Shown one piece after another: positions 38,468-46,873 of a stretch of DNA of 64,000 nucleotides. Under the pieces are notes generated by a model. The model ran no database searches. It saw only the letters and a list, made by a program, of their open reading frames with translations, and was not told the origin of the DNA. The position numbers and the translations under genes were made by a program. This stretch comes from Stenotrophomonas acidaminiphila (GTDB lineage Bacteria; Pseudomonadota; Gammaproteobacteria; Xanthomonadales; Xanthomonadaceae): the NCBI RefSeq assembly GCF_001431595.1, contig NZ_LDJO01000019.1:1-64000 (forward strand), written 5' to 3'. The stretch's first letter is position 1, and every line of letters begins with the position of its first letter.

Positions 38468-40274
38468 GCAGGACCCGGCGCGGCCGACCGCCACCGACAG
38501 GGCGCCCGGGTATGCCGATATCAGCCCTGCGCGCCGGGTAGGCCTGCTGGAGGTGGCGTTCGCCCGGATCAATTACGGCTTCGGGGCGATGGTCGTCGTC
38601 AGCCTGCCCTTCATTGCCTGGTATGCGCGGCTCGGGCAGAACCCGTTCGGGCTGGTGCTGTGGTCGGCGTGGTATTTCGTTGGCTTCTGGATCGTCCGCT
38701 GGTTGTACCGGCGCTACCAGCGCGCCTGCGCACGGGACGCCGCCGATGTGGTGCTGCGCCGCTGGTCGCCGTTGATCCATGGGGTGGCGCTGGTTTACGG
38801 CGCCAGCATGGCCGTGCCGCCGTTGCTGACGGCCGCGCACGCCACGTTCGAATTCCAGCTGCTCTACCTGGTGACGATCGCGGCGATCGTGGCCAGCAAC
38901 TCGGTGCACGCCTCGCCGGTGCTGTCGGTCTTCCGCTGCTTCTTCCTGTCCGGCTGGGGAAGCCTGACCCTGCTGGTGCCCTACAGCTTCCCGGGGCACG
39001 GGTATTACGTGATGCCATTGGCGCTGATCTACATCCTCACGATCCTCAGGCACTCGGCCATCTCCCTGCGCTTCTTCGTGCAGAACGTGGTGCTGCAGGA
39101 GGAGGCCGCGCGCCTGGCCGAGGATTTCCGCCAGGCCAAGGAGCAGGCCGAAAGGGCGCTGTACGACAAGCACCTGTTCCTGACCACGGCCAGCCACGAC
39201 CTGCGCCAGCCGGTACATGCCATGGGCTTCCTGGTGGAGTCGATTTCACGCAGCAACCGCGACCGCGCGCTGGATACGGCCCTGGCCGACCTGCGCGAAA
39301 GCGTGCACTCGGCCACGCAGATGTTCGATGCGCTGCTCGACCTGTCGCGGATCGAAAGCGGCCGGGTGCAGGTCCGCAGCGAGGCCGTGGACCTGGCCGG
39401 GATGATCGCCCACGTCGCGGCGGTTTTCCGCGAGGAGGCGCGCGATCGCGGGTTGGCGCTGCGCGTGCACCTCCCCCCGGGGCAGGCGATCGCCATCGCC
39501 GACGCAACACTCCTGCGCCAGGCATTGAACAACCTGCTGCACAACGCGCTGCGCTACACGCGCCGGGGCGGCATCCTGCTGGCCGTCCGCCGCCGTGGCG
39601 GCAGTTGGCGCTGCGAAGTCTGGGACACCGGCATCGGCATCGCGATGCGCGATGGCAACGCCATCTTCTCGCCGTTCTTCCGCAATGCCCATGCCTGGGG
39701 CATCGACAGCGCCGGCCACGGGTTGGGGCTGGCGGTCGTCGCCCGGTGCTGCGCCATGATGGGCGCGAGGCACGGCTTCCGTTCCCGCGAAGGCAGGGGC
39801 TCGTGTTTCTGGATCCACCCCGAAGCGGGGGAGCCGGCGACGCTGCCGGCGAGCGTCCGGCTGGCCGATCCGGTCGCGCCAGGCGCGGTGGCGCATGGCA
39901 TGGGCACCTGCCTGGTGGTTGACGACGACCCGTTGGTGCGCAGCGCCTGGCAGACCCTGATGCAGTCCTGGGGACTGCAGGCCACCTGCGTCGAATCGGG
40001 CGGACAGGCGCTGCACCTGATCGAATCCGGCTTCAGGCCGGATGTCGTGTTCTGCGACCAGCGCCTGCGTTCGGGAGAGAGCGGTTTCGAACTGTTGTGC
40101 GAACTGCTTGGCCGCTTGCCGGAAGCGAACGGCGCCATGATCAGCGGCGAGCTGGATTCGGCCGAGTTGGGTCACGCCCAGGAGCAGGGGTACCTGGTGC
40201 TGCGCAAGCCGGTGGAGACGGCGGAGCTGCAGGCGGTACTGGGCTGCTGGCTGCCGCCGCCGGCGCGTACCTGA
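38460..40274 (+). CDS. hybrid sensor histidine kinase with C-terminal receiver
   Basis: 604 residues. The N-terminal membrane block has about six helices (38-210) with very short loops and no large periplasmic sensor domain. A short coiled linker leads to a HisKA domain with His246 (SHDLRQPVHAM), then the ATPase domain with N-box N358/N362 and G-boxes DTGIGI and GHGLGLA. A linked receiver domain (483-600) has Asp533 (VFCDQRL) and Lys583. No Hpt domain is visible, so the receiver may be regulatory or pass phosphate to an external Hpt. Overlaps the LuxR regulator. Confidence 0.93.
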   Translation: MSEQDPARPTATDRAPGYADISPARRVGLLEVAFARINYGFGAMVVVSLPFIAWYARLGQNPFGLVLWSAWYFVGFWIVRWLYRRYQRACARDAADVVLRRWSPLIHGVALVYGASMAVPPLLTAAHATFEFQLLYLVTIAAIVASNSVHASPVLSVFRCFFLSGWGSLTLLVPYSFPGHGYYVMPLALIYILTILRHSAISLRFFVQNVVLQEEAARLAEDFRQAKEQAERALYDKHLFLTTASHDLRQPVHAMGFLVESISRSNRDRALDTALADLRESVHSATQMFDALLDLSRIESGRVQVRSEAVDLAGMIAHVAAVFREEARDRGLALRVHLPPGQAIAIADATLLRQALNNLLHNALRYTRRGGILLAVRRRGGSWRCEVWDTGIGIAMRDGNAIFSPFFRNAHAWGIDSAGHGLGLAVVARCCAMMGARHGFRSREGRGSCFWIHPEAGEPATLPASVRLADPVAPGAVAHGMGTCLVVDDDPLVRSAWQTLMQSWGLQATCVESGGQALHLIESGFRPDVVFCDQRLRSGESGFELLCELLGRLPEANGAMISGELDSAELGHAQEQGYLVLRKPVETAELQAVLGCWLPPPART

Positions 40275-40368
40275 GCAGGCGCCAGTTGCAGTCGCGCGGC
40301 GGGTGCCAGCGTCCAGGCCACCGCGGTGGATGCTGGTCGCGGCGGCACGGCATGCCGGGTTTACACGG

Positions 40369-40944
40369 CTAGTGCTCCAGCTCGTGCTCGATGCGCCGGT
40401 CCGGAATCAGCCACAGCAGCGCGACCAGCGCGTACAGCGCCTGGCCGAGCCGCGCATCGGCCAGGGTGGCGCCGATCCCGGCAAGGTAGAGCAGCGGCGA
40501 GAGCTTGCCCTTCCAGTCGCCGCCCAGCGCATGCCGCAGCACCGACGCGCTGCCATCGGCGGCGATGATGCGCCGCTGCAACAGCCAGTAGGCGATGGCC
40601 GAGGCCAGCAGGACCAGGCCATAGGCCACCGATGGCAGCGGCGCCAGGTGGTTGTTGCCCATCCAGCGGGTCGCGAAGGGCAGCAGCGACAACCAGAACA
40701 GCAGGTGCAGGTTGGCCCACAGCACGCTGCCGGTGACGCGCCTGCAGGCCTGCAGCAGGTGATGGTGGTTGTTCCAGTAGATGCCCACGTAGATGAAGCT
40801 GAGCACGTAGCTCAGCAACGACGGCGCCAGCGGCAGCAGCGCGTCGAGCGTGGCGCCCTCCGGCGCTTTCATCTCCAGCACCATGATGGTGATGATGATC
40901 GCCAGTACGCCGTCACTGAAGGCTTCAAGACGTCCCTTGCCCAT
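40369..40944 (-). CDS. TMEM175-family potassium channel-like protein (DUF1211)
   Basis: 191-residue membrane protein with about six helices. The family hallmark is at the N-terminus: RLEAFSDGVLAI (residues 5-16). Bacterial TMEM175 proteins form tetrameric potassium-selective channels without the classical TVGYG filter. A long His-containing stretch IYWNNHHHLLQA follows the third helix, as in the family. Start chosen because the motif must be near the N-terminus. Confidence 0.9.
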   Translation of the reverse strand: MGKGRLEAFSDGVLAIIITIMVLEMKAPEGATLDALLPLAPSLLSYVLSFIYVGIYWNNHHHLLQACRRVTGSVLWANLHLLFWLSLLPFATRWMGNNHLAPLPSVAYGLVLLASAIAYWLLQRRIIAADGSASVLRHALGGDWKGKLSPLLYLAGIGATLADARLGQALYALVALLWLIPDRRIEHELEH

Positions 40945-41009
40945 GCGTTGTCCCCGTGGATTGCCGTGTTGGGTGGCTCTGCTGCGGATGAGGTGGCACC
41001 GGTGCCGGT

Positions 41010-41477
41010 TCAGCCGGCGGCCCGGCGCACCATGGTGGCCCCGGCATCGCTGAACCGGTGGATGGCGAAGGCCGTCGGCCACAGCCCGCCCTCGTCCAGC
41101 TGCGCCTGGTCGCTGACGCCGAAGGTGGCGTAGCGGGTCTTGAATTTGCCCGCACCCTGGAAGAAGCACAGCACTTTGCCGTCCTTCGCCCACGCCGGCA
41201 TGCCGTACCAGGTGCGCGGCTGCGGGCCCGGTGCGGTGGCCATGACCAGCGCATCGATGCGGCGCGCCATGTCGCGTTCGGCCGCGGGCATCTCGTCGAC
41301 CCGGGCCAGCAGCTCGGCCTTGCCGTCGGTGCTGCTGCGCTGGGCGCGGGCCTCGGCCTTGAGCTCCCTCACCCGTGCATTCATCGCCGCCTGTTCTTCG
41401 GCGGTGAAGCCGGCGGCGCGCCTGGCCGCGGCCGTTCTGCCGCGCGCGCTGGTCCTGTCGGTGGTGGTGCGGGTCAT
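41010..41477 (-). CDS. DUF1801-domain protein
   Basis: 155 residues. A basic Thr/Arg/Ala-rich start (1-25) and a charged helix precede a DUF1801 (YdhG/YjhB-like) domain from about 62 on: ERDMARRIDALVMATAPGPQPRTWYGMPAWAKDGKVLCFFQ. Members include small iron-chaperone-like and MarR-associated proteins, mostly uncharacterised. Together with the small membrane gene and csaA it forms a run of minus-strand genes, probably functionally unrelated. Confidence 0.82.
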   Translation of the reverse strand: MTRTTTDRTSARGRTAAARRAAGFTAEEQAAMNARVRELKAEARAQRSSTDGKAELLARVDEMPAAERDMARRIDALVMATAPGPQPRTWYGMPAWAKDGKVLCFFQGAGKFKTRYATFGVSDQAQLDEGGLWPTAFAIHRFSDAGATMVRRAAG

Positions 41478-41523
41478 GGGCGTCCTCGGCAGGAAAGCGA
41501 CGGAGGCCGGCGAAGGCGCCGGA

Positions 41524-41775
41524 TCAGCCGCCGCGGCGCGCCAGCCAGAGCGCCGCCAGCGGGGCGAGATTGAACAGCAGGATGCCGATCTTGTACGCGG
41601 CCATGCCGCCGTAATGGATCGCATCGAAGCTGGCATCGGGCAGCGCGAACCAGCGGCCATGCAGCTGCCTCAGCGCGTCGCGCGCGGTCACGAAGGCAAG
41701 GAACCAGACCAGCAGGACGGCGTAGTTGAACGCCAGCGACCACAGCAGGAAACGGCACAGGAAATCGCTGTCCAT
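41524..41775 (-). CDS. small membrane protein, DUF6868-like
   Basis: 83 residues with two TM helices (about 8-30 and 60-78). The phrase FLLWSLAFNYAVLLVWFLAF..LHGRWFALPDASFDAIHYGGMAAYKIGILLFNL (split here by a loop) matches the widespread DUF6868 small membrane proteins as I remember them. Function unknown. ATG preceded by CGGAGAACTCC, a good ribosome site. Confidence 0.8.
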   Translation of the reverse strand: MDSDFLCRFLLWSLAFNYAVLLVWFLAFVTARDALRQLHGRWFALPDASFDAIHYGGMAAYKIGILLFNLAPLAALWLARRGG

Positions 41776-41793
41776 GGAGTTCTCCGGAGGGCG

Positions 41794-42132
41794 TTACAGC
41801 AGGCGGGTACCGAGCGGGACGTCGTGCTCGGGCACGCACAGCGATACCTGGCCGTGGGCATTGTGGAAGCCGGTGACCAGGCATTCGGACATCAGTGGGC
41901 CGATCTGCTTGGGCGGGAAGTTCACCACCGCCACCACCTGCTTGCCGACCAGCGCCTCGGGCGCATACAGGTCGGTGATCTGGGCGCTGGACTTGCGGAC
42001 GCCGATCTCCGGGCCGAAATCGACCTGCAGGATGTACGCCGGCCGGCGCGCCTTGGCGAACGGCTCGGCGGCCACGATGCGGCCCACGCGCAGTTCCACC
42101 TTGCTGAAGTCGTCCCAGTCGATCGTTTGCAT
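41794..42132 (-). CDS. csaA: CsaA/YgjH-type tRNA-binding protein
   Basis: 112-residue OB-fold protein of the tRNA-binding domain family. VELRVGRIVAAEPFAKARRPAYILQVDFG and VVAVVNFPPKQIGPLMSECLVTGF are the family's signature segments. CsaA binds tRNA as a dimer and was described as a secretion-linked chaperone in Bacillus; its role in xanthomonads is unknown. Followed by the DUF6868-like gene 18 bp downstream on the same strand. Confidence 0.9.
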   Translation of the reverse strand: MQTIDWDDFSKVELRVGRIVAAEPFAKARRPAYILQVDFGPEIGVRKSSAQITDLYAPEALVGKQVVAVVNFPPKQIGPLMSECLVTGFHNAHGQVSLCVPEHDVPLGTRLL

Positions 42133-42238
42133 GGCGTGCGCCGGCAGGATGAGTGCCGATCAATAGCGCCGGCGCGGGCGGGCGTCAACCGCGCCACCAC
42201 CGGGGCGGTTCGCGTCCGGGGCAGGGCGGCGGGCGCGC

Positions 42239-42730
42239 TCAGCGGGTACGCCCGGCGCGCTTGAACAACGCCGTCCGCAGTACCGGCGTGCCGTCCTTGA
42301 AGTAGGACTCCGTCTCGGTCATGACGTTGCCGTCCGCACTGACCGAATACACCCGCGTCGAGCGCGGGATGCCTTCGTAGACGAACTGCATGACCAGCAC
42401 GTTCGGCGCCGGCATCTTGGCGGCCAGCACGTCGACCCAGTACGTGCCCGACGCGCGGCCGGGGGTGCCGTCCAGCGACAGGGTGGATTCGGCGTGCATG
42501 ATCTTGTCGTCCTGGCCGACGATCCGGACGCGTTCGTTCCAGCGGCCGTCGGGCGTGGCGGCGAACACCAGGTCCACGCGCTTCGGGCGCGCTTCCGGCG
42601 GCATCGGCAGGCTGTCCACGTCCAGGAGCCACTGGCCCACCAGCGGCGAGTCGGCCGGCGCCGCGGCGGATGCGGGCGCGGGTGCGGTGGCCAGGGCGGC
42701 GGACAACAGCGCGGCAAGCATCACGTTCAT
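42239..42730 (-). CDS. exported protein of unknown function
   Basis: 163 residues with a signal peptide (1-23, ending ASAAA). The mature domain (LVGQWLLDVDSLPMPPEARPKRVDLVF, ending GTPVLRTALFKRAG) has the alternating strand pattern of a small lipocalin-like beta-barrel (compare the GxW of lipocalin-like families). No cysteines. Upstream site GGAGAT lies just before the ATG. I cannot name the family. Confidence 0.75.
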   Translation of the reverse strand: MNVMLAALLSAALATAPAPASAAAPADSPLVGQWLLDVDSLPMPPEARPKRVDLVFAATPDGRWNERVRIVGQDDKIMHAESTLSLDGTPGRASGTYWVDVLAAKMPAPNVLVMQFVYEGIPRSTRVYSVSADGNVMTETESYFKDGTPVLRTALFKRAGRTR

Positions 42731-42880
42731 GCGATCTCCTGGAGACAGGGGGACTGGAGCCGATCATGCCCCGGCGCGGCACCGGCCTGCGTGAACGGGG
42801 GCGGTGCGCTACCGGGGCCTGCCGGCGATCACGTGCGGGCATGCGCGGGGCCGCGGCGGCGCTGGCGGGTGCCGCAACGA

Positions 42881-42908
42881 CGAAGGCCCGGGAATCCCCG
42901 GGCCTTCG
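42881..42908 (-). terminator. hairpin after the DUF885 gene
   Basis: CGAAGGCCCGGG-AATC-CCCGGGCCTTCG, a perfect 12-bp stem 20 nt past the DUF885 stop codon. No T-tract, but the stem is long and GC-rich. Confidence 0.6.
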
Positions 42909-42928
42909 CGCATCCCCTCGCGGGGCGG

Positions 42929-44731
42929 TTACTCGATCGGCTGGTCCAGCATCAGCTGGCGCGCGAAGCGCACCGGCGGCGCGCCGTAGGACAGGATCTG
43001 GTCGTGGTAGGCCTTGAGCTTGAAGTCCGCGCCGAGCTTGTCCTGCACCGCCTTGCGGGTGTCGAAGTGCTCCTGCGCGCCGACGAAGTAGGTCGGCAGC
43101 TGCGCCGAGGTCAGCTGCGCGCGCACCCACTTGCCCGCGGCCTCGCTCTCCTGCTGGAAGGCGTCGTGGGTCATCAGCTGCATCGCCTGCTCGCGGCTCC
43201 AGTTGTCCACGTGCACGCCCTGGTCGAGGATGGCGTTGGCAATCGTGCGCAGGTAGAACTTGAGCTGCACCAGGTGGAACAGCGGGTCGCTGTCCAGGTA
43301 GCCCTGTTCCTGCATCATGCGTTCGGTGTAGACCGCCCAGCCCTCGGCGAACAGGCCCGAGCGCAGCACCGCGCGCAGGGTGGAGGGGAACTTGCCAGAG
43401 TGCCAGCCTTCCAGGTAATGGCCCGGGGTGCCCTCGTGGATCGACAGCAGGTGGATCATGCGGCTGTTGTATTCGCGCAGGAACGAATCGACCTGCTTGT
43501 CGTTCCAGTCCTCCGGAATCGGCGAGACCGCGTAGAAGGTCTTGAGGTTCTTGTCCAGCGGGCCGGGCGAGTCGCAGTAGGCCACCGCGACGCCGCGCTG
43601 GAATTCCGGCATCAGGATGATGTCCACCGGCGCGTCCGGCAGGGTCATCAGGTCATGCTTGCGCACGAACTCGGTGGACTGATCCAGCGCCGCCTTGGCA
43701 TCGTCGACGACCTTGTCGCGGGCCGGCTTGTCGGCATAGGCCAGTTCCAGCGCGGCCTCGATCGCCTTCTGCTGCTGTTCGTCGGTCGGGTCGGCCGGCA
43801 TTTCCGGCGCACCCGGCTTGTCCTTCAGCACCACCTGGGCGATGCCGTACATGTCCTTGCGTACGCGGGTCAGCTCGGCGCGGGCGCGCTCGCCGATCTC
43901 CGCGCGCGACAGCGAGGAATTGAGCGAGAACTTCAGCTTCTGGTCGTACTTCTCCGCACCGATGCGGAACTCACCCTTGGCGTTGGGTACCAGGGTCTTG
44001 TCCAGCCAGGTCTGCTGCTCTTCGACGGCGGTGGTCAGCGTGGCGATGGCGGCCTTCAGGCGTTCCTGGTCGGCGGCTTCGAGCTGGCCGATGTTGGGGA
44101 CGATGAAGGTCTCGACCAGGCTGAGGATGCCGCGGTTCTGCTTGGCCACGGTTTCGGCGTGGATCTTCGGTACGCGGGCCGGGTCGAGGTTGGCGCGTGC
44201 GGCGGCGAAGATCTGCGGGATCTTCTCGATGCGCGCGGTGGCCGACTTCAGGCGCTCGGGCAGCGGCGCGAACTCGCGCGCCATCAGGCCGTAGATGGCG
44301 CTGCCGGCCAGGCCGGTATAGACCTGCGGGTCCCACTGCCACGACTGCAGGGTTTCGTTGCCCCAGATGTCGGACTGCAGCTGGTTGCGCAGGATCGCGG
44401 CATCCACCTGGTTCTCGCGGCCGAGTTTGCCGGTGTCGATCCTGTCCAGCTCGGCGAGCAGCGCCTTGCTGGCCTCCAGGCCCTTCTGCTGGCCGGCGGC
44501 GCTCAGGTCATCCAGCTCGGCGTCGTAACGGTGGTCGCCGATCTGGGTGGCGCTGACCGGGGACAGCTGCATCCAGGTATCGAGCGCCTTCTTGGACAGT
44601 TCGGCGAACTGCGCGTCGGCCTGGCTCTGGCCGGCCTGTTCGGTGGTGGCGGACGGGGAGGACGGGGCGTCGCTGTTCTGGCAACCGGCCAGGCTGGCGA
44701 GCAGGGCGGCGGCGAGCAGGTGCTTGCGCAT
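42929..44731 (-). CDS. DUF885 family lipoprotein (putative metallopeptidase)
   Basis: 600 residues with lipobox LAGC (Cys17), so attached to a membrane. DUF885 proteins share a largely helical gluzincin-like fold. The candidate metal site is SIHEGTPGHYLEGWH (His-Glu and His downstream), with FAEGWAVYTERMM a second conserved segment that supplies a Glu. Length and C-terminal GAPPVRFARQLM are typical. Peptide hydrolysis is expected from the fold but not proven for this group. Divergent from the GFA gene. Confidence 0.9.
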   Translation of the reverse strand: MRKHLLAAALLASLAGCQNSDAPSSPSATTEQAGQSQADAQFAELSKKALDTWMQLSPVSATQIGDHRYDAELDDLSAAGQQKGLEASKALLAELDRIDTGKLGRENQVDAAILRNQLQSDIWGNETLQSWQWDPQVYTGLAGSAIYGLMAREFAPLPERLKSATARIEKIPQIFAAARANLDPARVPKIHAETVAKQNRGILSLVETFIVPNIGQLEAADQERLKAAIATLTTAVEEQQTWLDKTLVPNAKGEFRIGAEKYDQKLKFSLNSSLSRAEIGERARAELTRVRKDMYGIAQVVLKDKPGAPEMPADPTDEQQQKAIEAALELAYADKPARDKVVDDAKAALDQSTEFVRKHDLMTLPDAPVDIILMPEFQRGVAVAYCDSPGPLDKNLKTFYAVSPIPEDWNDKQVDSFLREYNSRMIHLLSIHEGTPGHYLEGWHSGKFPSTLRAVLRSGLFAEGWAVYTERMMQEQGYLDSDPLFHLVQLKFYLRTIANAILDQGVHVDNWSREQAMQLMTHDAFQQESEAAGKWVRAQLTSAQLPTYFVGAQEHFDTRKAVQDKLGADFKLKAYHDQILSYGAPPVRFARQLMLDQPIE

Positions 44732-44838
44732 CGGGATACCTGTTGCGGAGGGAATGACGCAGGATAGGCCAGCGCCGCGGCGGACGCCCATGCCATTGGC
44801 TTACCATGGCCGCCAGACAGGCCCGTGGAGATCGTGCG

Positions 44839-45195
44839 ATGCATTACGAAGGCAGCTGCCACTGCGGACGCATCGCGTTCGCTTTCGAATCGGCCGAGCC
44901 GATCGCCAGCGCGGTGTCCTGCAACTGTTCGATCTGCCGGCGGCGCGGTTCGCTGCTGTGGTTCGGCCCGCGCAGCGGTTTCGAGCTCAGGACCGACCCG
45001 GCCCAGCTGGAGAGCTACCGCTTCAATTCCGGGCACATCGACCACCACCACTGCCGCGTCTGCGGCGTGGCCCCGTTCAGCGAGGCGGTGGACCCGCGCA
45101 GCGGCCAGCCGACCGTGGCGATCAACCTGCGCTGCGTGCCGCAGGTCGATCTGGACGCACTGGAAGTCAGGCATTACGACGGGGCCAGCCGGTGA
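44839..45195 (+). CDS. GFA/CENP-V domain protein
   Basis: 118 residues. Zinc-binding cysteines of the glutathione-dependent formaldehyde-activating (GFA) fold are all present: C7 and C9 (CHC), C28, C30, C33 (CNCSIC) and C72, C75 (CRVC). HYEGSCHCGRIAFAFE is the standard beginning. Most GFA proteins have no demonstrated activity on formaldehyde. The next gene overlaps its stop by 4 nt (GTGA), suggesting linked expression. Confidence 0.92.
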   Translation: MHYEGSCHCGRIAFAFESAEPIASAVSCNCSICRRRGSLLWFGPRSGFELRTDPAQLESYRFNSGHIDHHHCRVCGVAPFSEAVDPRSGQPTVAINLRCVPQVDLDALEVRHYDGASR

Positions 45196-45995
45196 CGGCG
45201 GCGCGGCGCCGGCCGTGGTTGGCGGCCGGCATGCTGCTGGCGCTGGCGTTGGGCGCCGGCTGTGCCAGGCATGGCGCCGAGGCCGCGGGCGTGCCCGCCG
45301 AGGTGGCGCTGGCATCGCCGGAAGGCGCGTTCCTGGCCTATGAACACACGCTGCAGCTGCAGCTGCCCGGCGCACAGATCGGGCCACGGCTCAAGGCGCT
45401 GGCCGAGGCCTGCCAGAGCGCGAAGTTCGGCGACTGCGCGGTGCTGCAGCTGGCGCAGGGCGGTGGCGACACGGCTTCGGGCTTGATCGAGATGCGGATC
45501 GCGCCGCAGGGCGTGGAGCCGATCATCGCCCTGGCCAGCGAGAAGGGCGAAACGATACGCCGCGACACCCGTGCCGAGGACCTGGCACAGCAGGTGGCCG
45601 ACACGCGCCTGGCCCAGGCGCGGCTCAAGGGCGAACACGCGCGCCTGGGCGAATACCAGCAGCGCAGGGACCTGGCGGTGGCCGACCTGCTGGCCATTTC
45701 CCGGCGCCTGGCCGAGATCGAGGCCGCGCTGGAGCAGGCCGGGCGCGATGCCGCCCAGCAGCACCGGCGCATCGACACGCAGAAGCTGACCATCCAGCTG
45801 GATTCGACCAGCAGCCAGCGCAACCGCAGCGAGATCGGCCGCGCGCTGGGCGAGTTCGGCAGCATCTTCACCACCAGCCTGGCCTACCTGATCCGGGTCG
45901 TTGCCGGCCTGCTGCCGCCGCTGCTGGTCGCCGCCGTGCTGCTGTGGGGCGGACTGAAGCTGTGGCGCCGACGCCGGCGCCAGCAGCAGGGGTGA
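45192..45995 (+). CDS. DUF4349-like lipoprotein with C-terminal TM helix
   Basis: 267 residues from a GTG overlapping the GFA stop codon. A hydrophobic start with a lipobox-like LGAGC (Cys25) is followed by a domain with EYQQRRDLAVADLLAISRRLAEIEAALEQ (coiled coil about 150-200) and a strand TQKLTIQLDSTS. The C-terminal TM helix (about 232-255) is followed by RRRRRQQQG. This matches DUF4349 architecture. Function unknown; the domain order suggests an envelope protein bridging the periplasm. Confidence 0.8.
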   Translation: MTAARRRPWLAAGMLLALALGAGCARHGAEAAGVPAEVALASPEGAFLAYEHTLQLQLPGAQIGPRLKALAEACQSAKFGDCAVLQLAQGGGDTASGLIEMRIAPQGVEPIIALASEKGETIRRDTRAEDLAQQVADTRLAQARLKGEHARLGEYQQRRDLAVADLLAISRRLAEIEAALEQAGRDAAQQHRRIDTQKLTIQLDSTSSQRNRSEIGRALGEFGSIFTTSLAYLIRVVAGLLPPLLVAAVLLWGGLKLWRRRRRQQQG

Positions 45996-46000
45996 GCCGG

Positions 46001-46029
46001 TCGCAGGGCGCACCGGAGTGCGCCTGCGA
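46001..46029. terminator. hairpin between convergent genes
   Basis: TCGCAGGGCGCAC-CGGA-GTGCGCCTGCGA, a 12-bp stem with one bulged G, in the 36-bp gap between the DUF4349 gene and the convergent 76-residue gene. No T-run; a likely shared 3' end. Confidence 0.6.
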
Positions 46030-46031
46030 TC

Positions 46032-46262
46032 TCACGGCCGCCAGTAGTTGTTGGCTGCGGCCACCGTCTGGAAGTTGAGCGCCAGGACCTGCGCGGCGGC
46101 AGTCAGGCCATCGGCGGAATCGGCGTATTCCGGGCGCAGCTTCTGCAGGATGGACAGGTCGGGCTGGGTGTACTTGACGCTGCGGCGGCTCAACAGCACC
46201 GCGAGCTCGAAGCCTTCCTGCGGGGTGGCGGTGATGAGGGTGTCGAGCCAATGGTCGGTCAT
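46032..46262 (-). CDS. small protein of unknown function behind an FNR-type box
   Basis: 76 residues, acidic and soluble, no cysteines (MTDHWLDTLITATPQEGFEL...NNYWRP). AGGAGA lies 8 nt before the ATG, so expression is likely. An FNR-like palindrome lies 64 bp upstream, which would fit an oxygen-limited expression pattern. I recognise no family. It could be a small regulator or a partner of a membrane enzyme; nothing in the sequence decides. Confidence 0.72.
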   Translation of the reverse strand: MTDHWLDTLITATPQEGFELAVLLSRRSVKYTQPDLSILQKLRPEYADSADGLTAAAQVLALNFQTVAAANNYWRP

Positions 46263-46325
46263 CGCGGTGCTCTCCTGTAGCGGTGGGTGGACAGCGGAAT
46301 GTGCGCTGCCACCGGCCGCAACGTC

Positions 46326-46339
46326 TTGACCTGGATCAA
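46326..46339. promoter_or_regulatory. FNR/Anr-type box
   Basis: TTGACCTGGATCAA matches TTGAT-N4-ATCAA at 9 of 10 positions and lies 64 bp before the ATG of the 76-residue gene (minus strand). The neighbouring 97-residue gene ends just beyond it, so the box is best assigned to the 76-residue gene. Confidence 0.6.
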
Positions 46340-46393
46340 ACCGCGCCGGCGACGCGCCACGTCCCCCTGCAGTCGCCGTGGCCGCGGCGCGGT

Positions 46394-46687
46394 TCAGCCC
46401 TCGTCGTGCTCGTATTCGATGACCAGCCCGCGTTCGCGGGCCAGCAGTTCCACCGCCCGCCGCGCCTTCTGCGCAGTGGCGGCATTGCCGATCTCGACTT
46501 CCAGTTCGTGGATGCCGGGGCCGATGTCATCGGACAGGCCGGCCGAGCTGGAGTCCTCGTCGTCCATGTGCGGCATCAGGTCGTCGGTTTCCTCGACGTG
46601 CTCGATGCCTTCCAGGCCGTGCAGCAGGTCGCTCACGGCCAGGGCGTCGTCGGCGTTGCCGGTGATGCGGATGCGCAGCAGGGGCAT
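46394..46687 (-). CDS. small acidic protein of unknown function
   Basis: 97 residues, strongly acidic in the middle (ETDDLMPHMDDEDSSSAGLSDDIG). Pattern: a ferredoxin-like beta-alpha-beta start (LLRIRITGNADDALAVSDLLHGLEGIEHVEE) and a second beta-alpha unit (HELEVEIG..AQKARRAVELLARERGLVIEYEH), so probably a small ACT-like or regulator-binding domain. Start chosen after GGAGAATCCC. No family name is certain. Confidence 0.75.
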   Translation of the reverse strand: MPLLRIRITGNADDALAVSDLLHGLEGIEHVEETDDLMPHMDDEDSSSAGLSDDIGPGIHELEVEIGNAATAQKARRAVELLARERGLVIEYEHDEG

Positions 46688-46873
46688 GGGATTCTCCGTG
46701 GGAAGGGGAATCCAGCCTGGGCAGTCGGTGGGCAAGGGAACGTGAAGCGCGCCGGTGCGGGCACGCGCTGTTTGTCAGCGGGCACGGTTGCAGGGATGCT
46801 TGCGTTCCACCAACGGAGGGATGTCCATGGCATGCGCGGTGCGGGCGGAAACAGGGGCGATGGGGCCGGGGCC

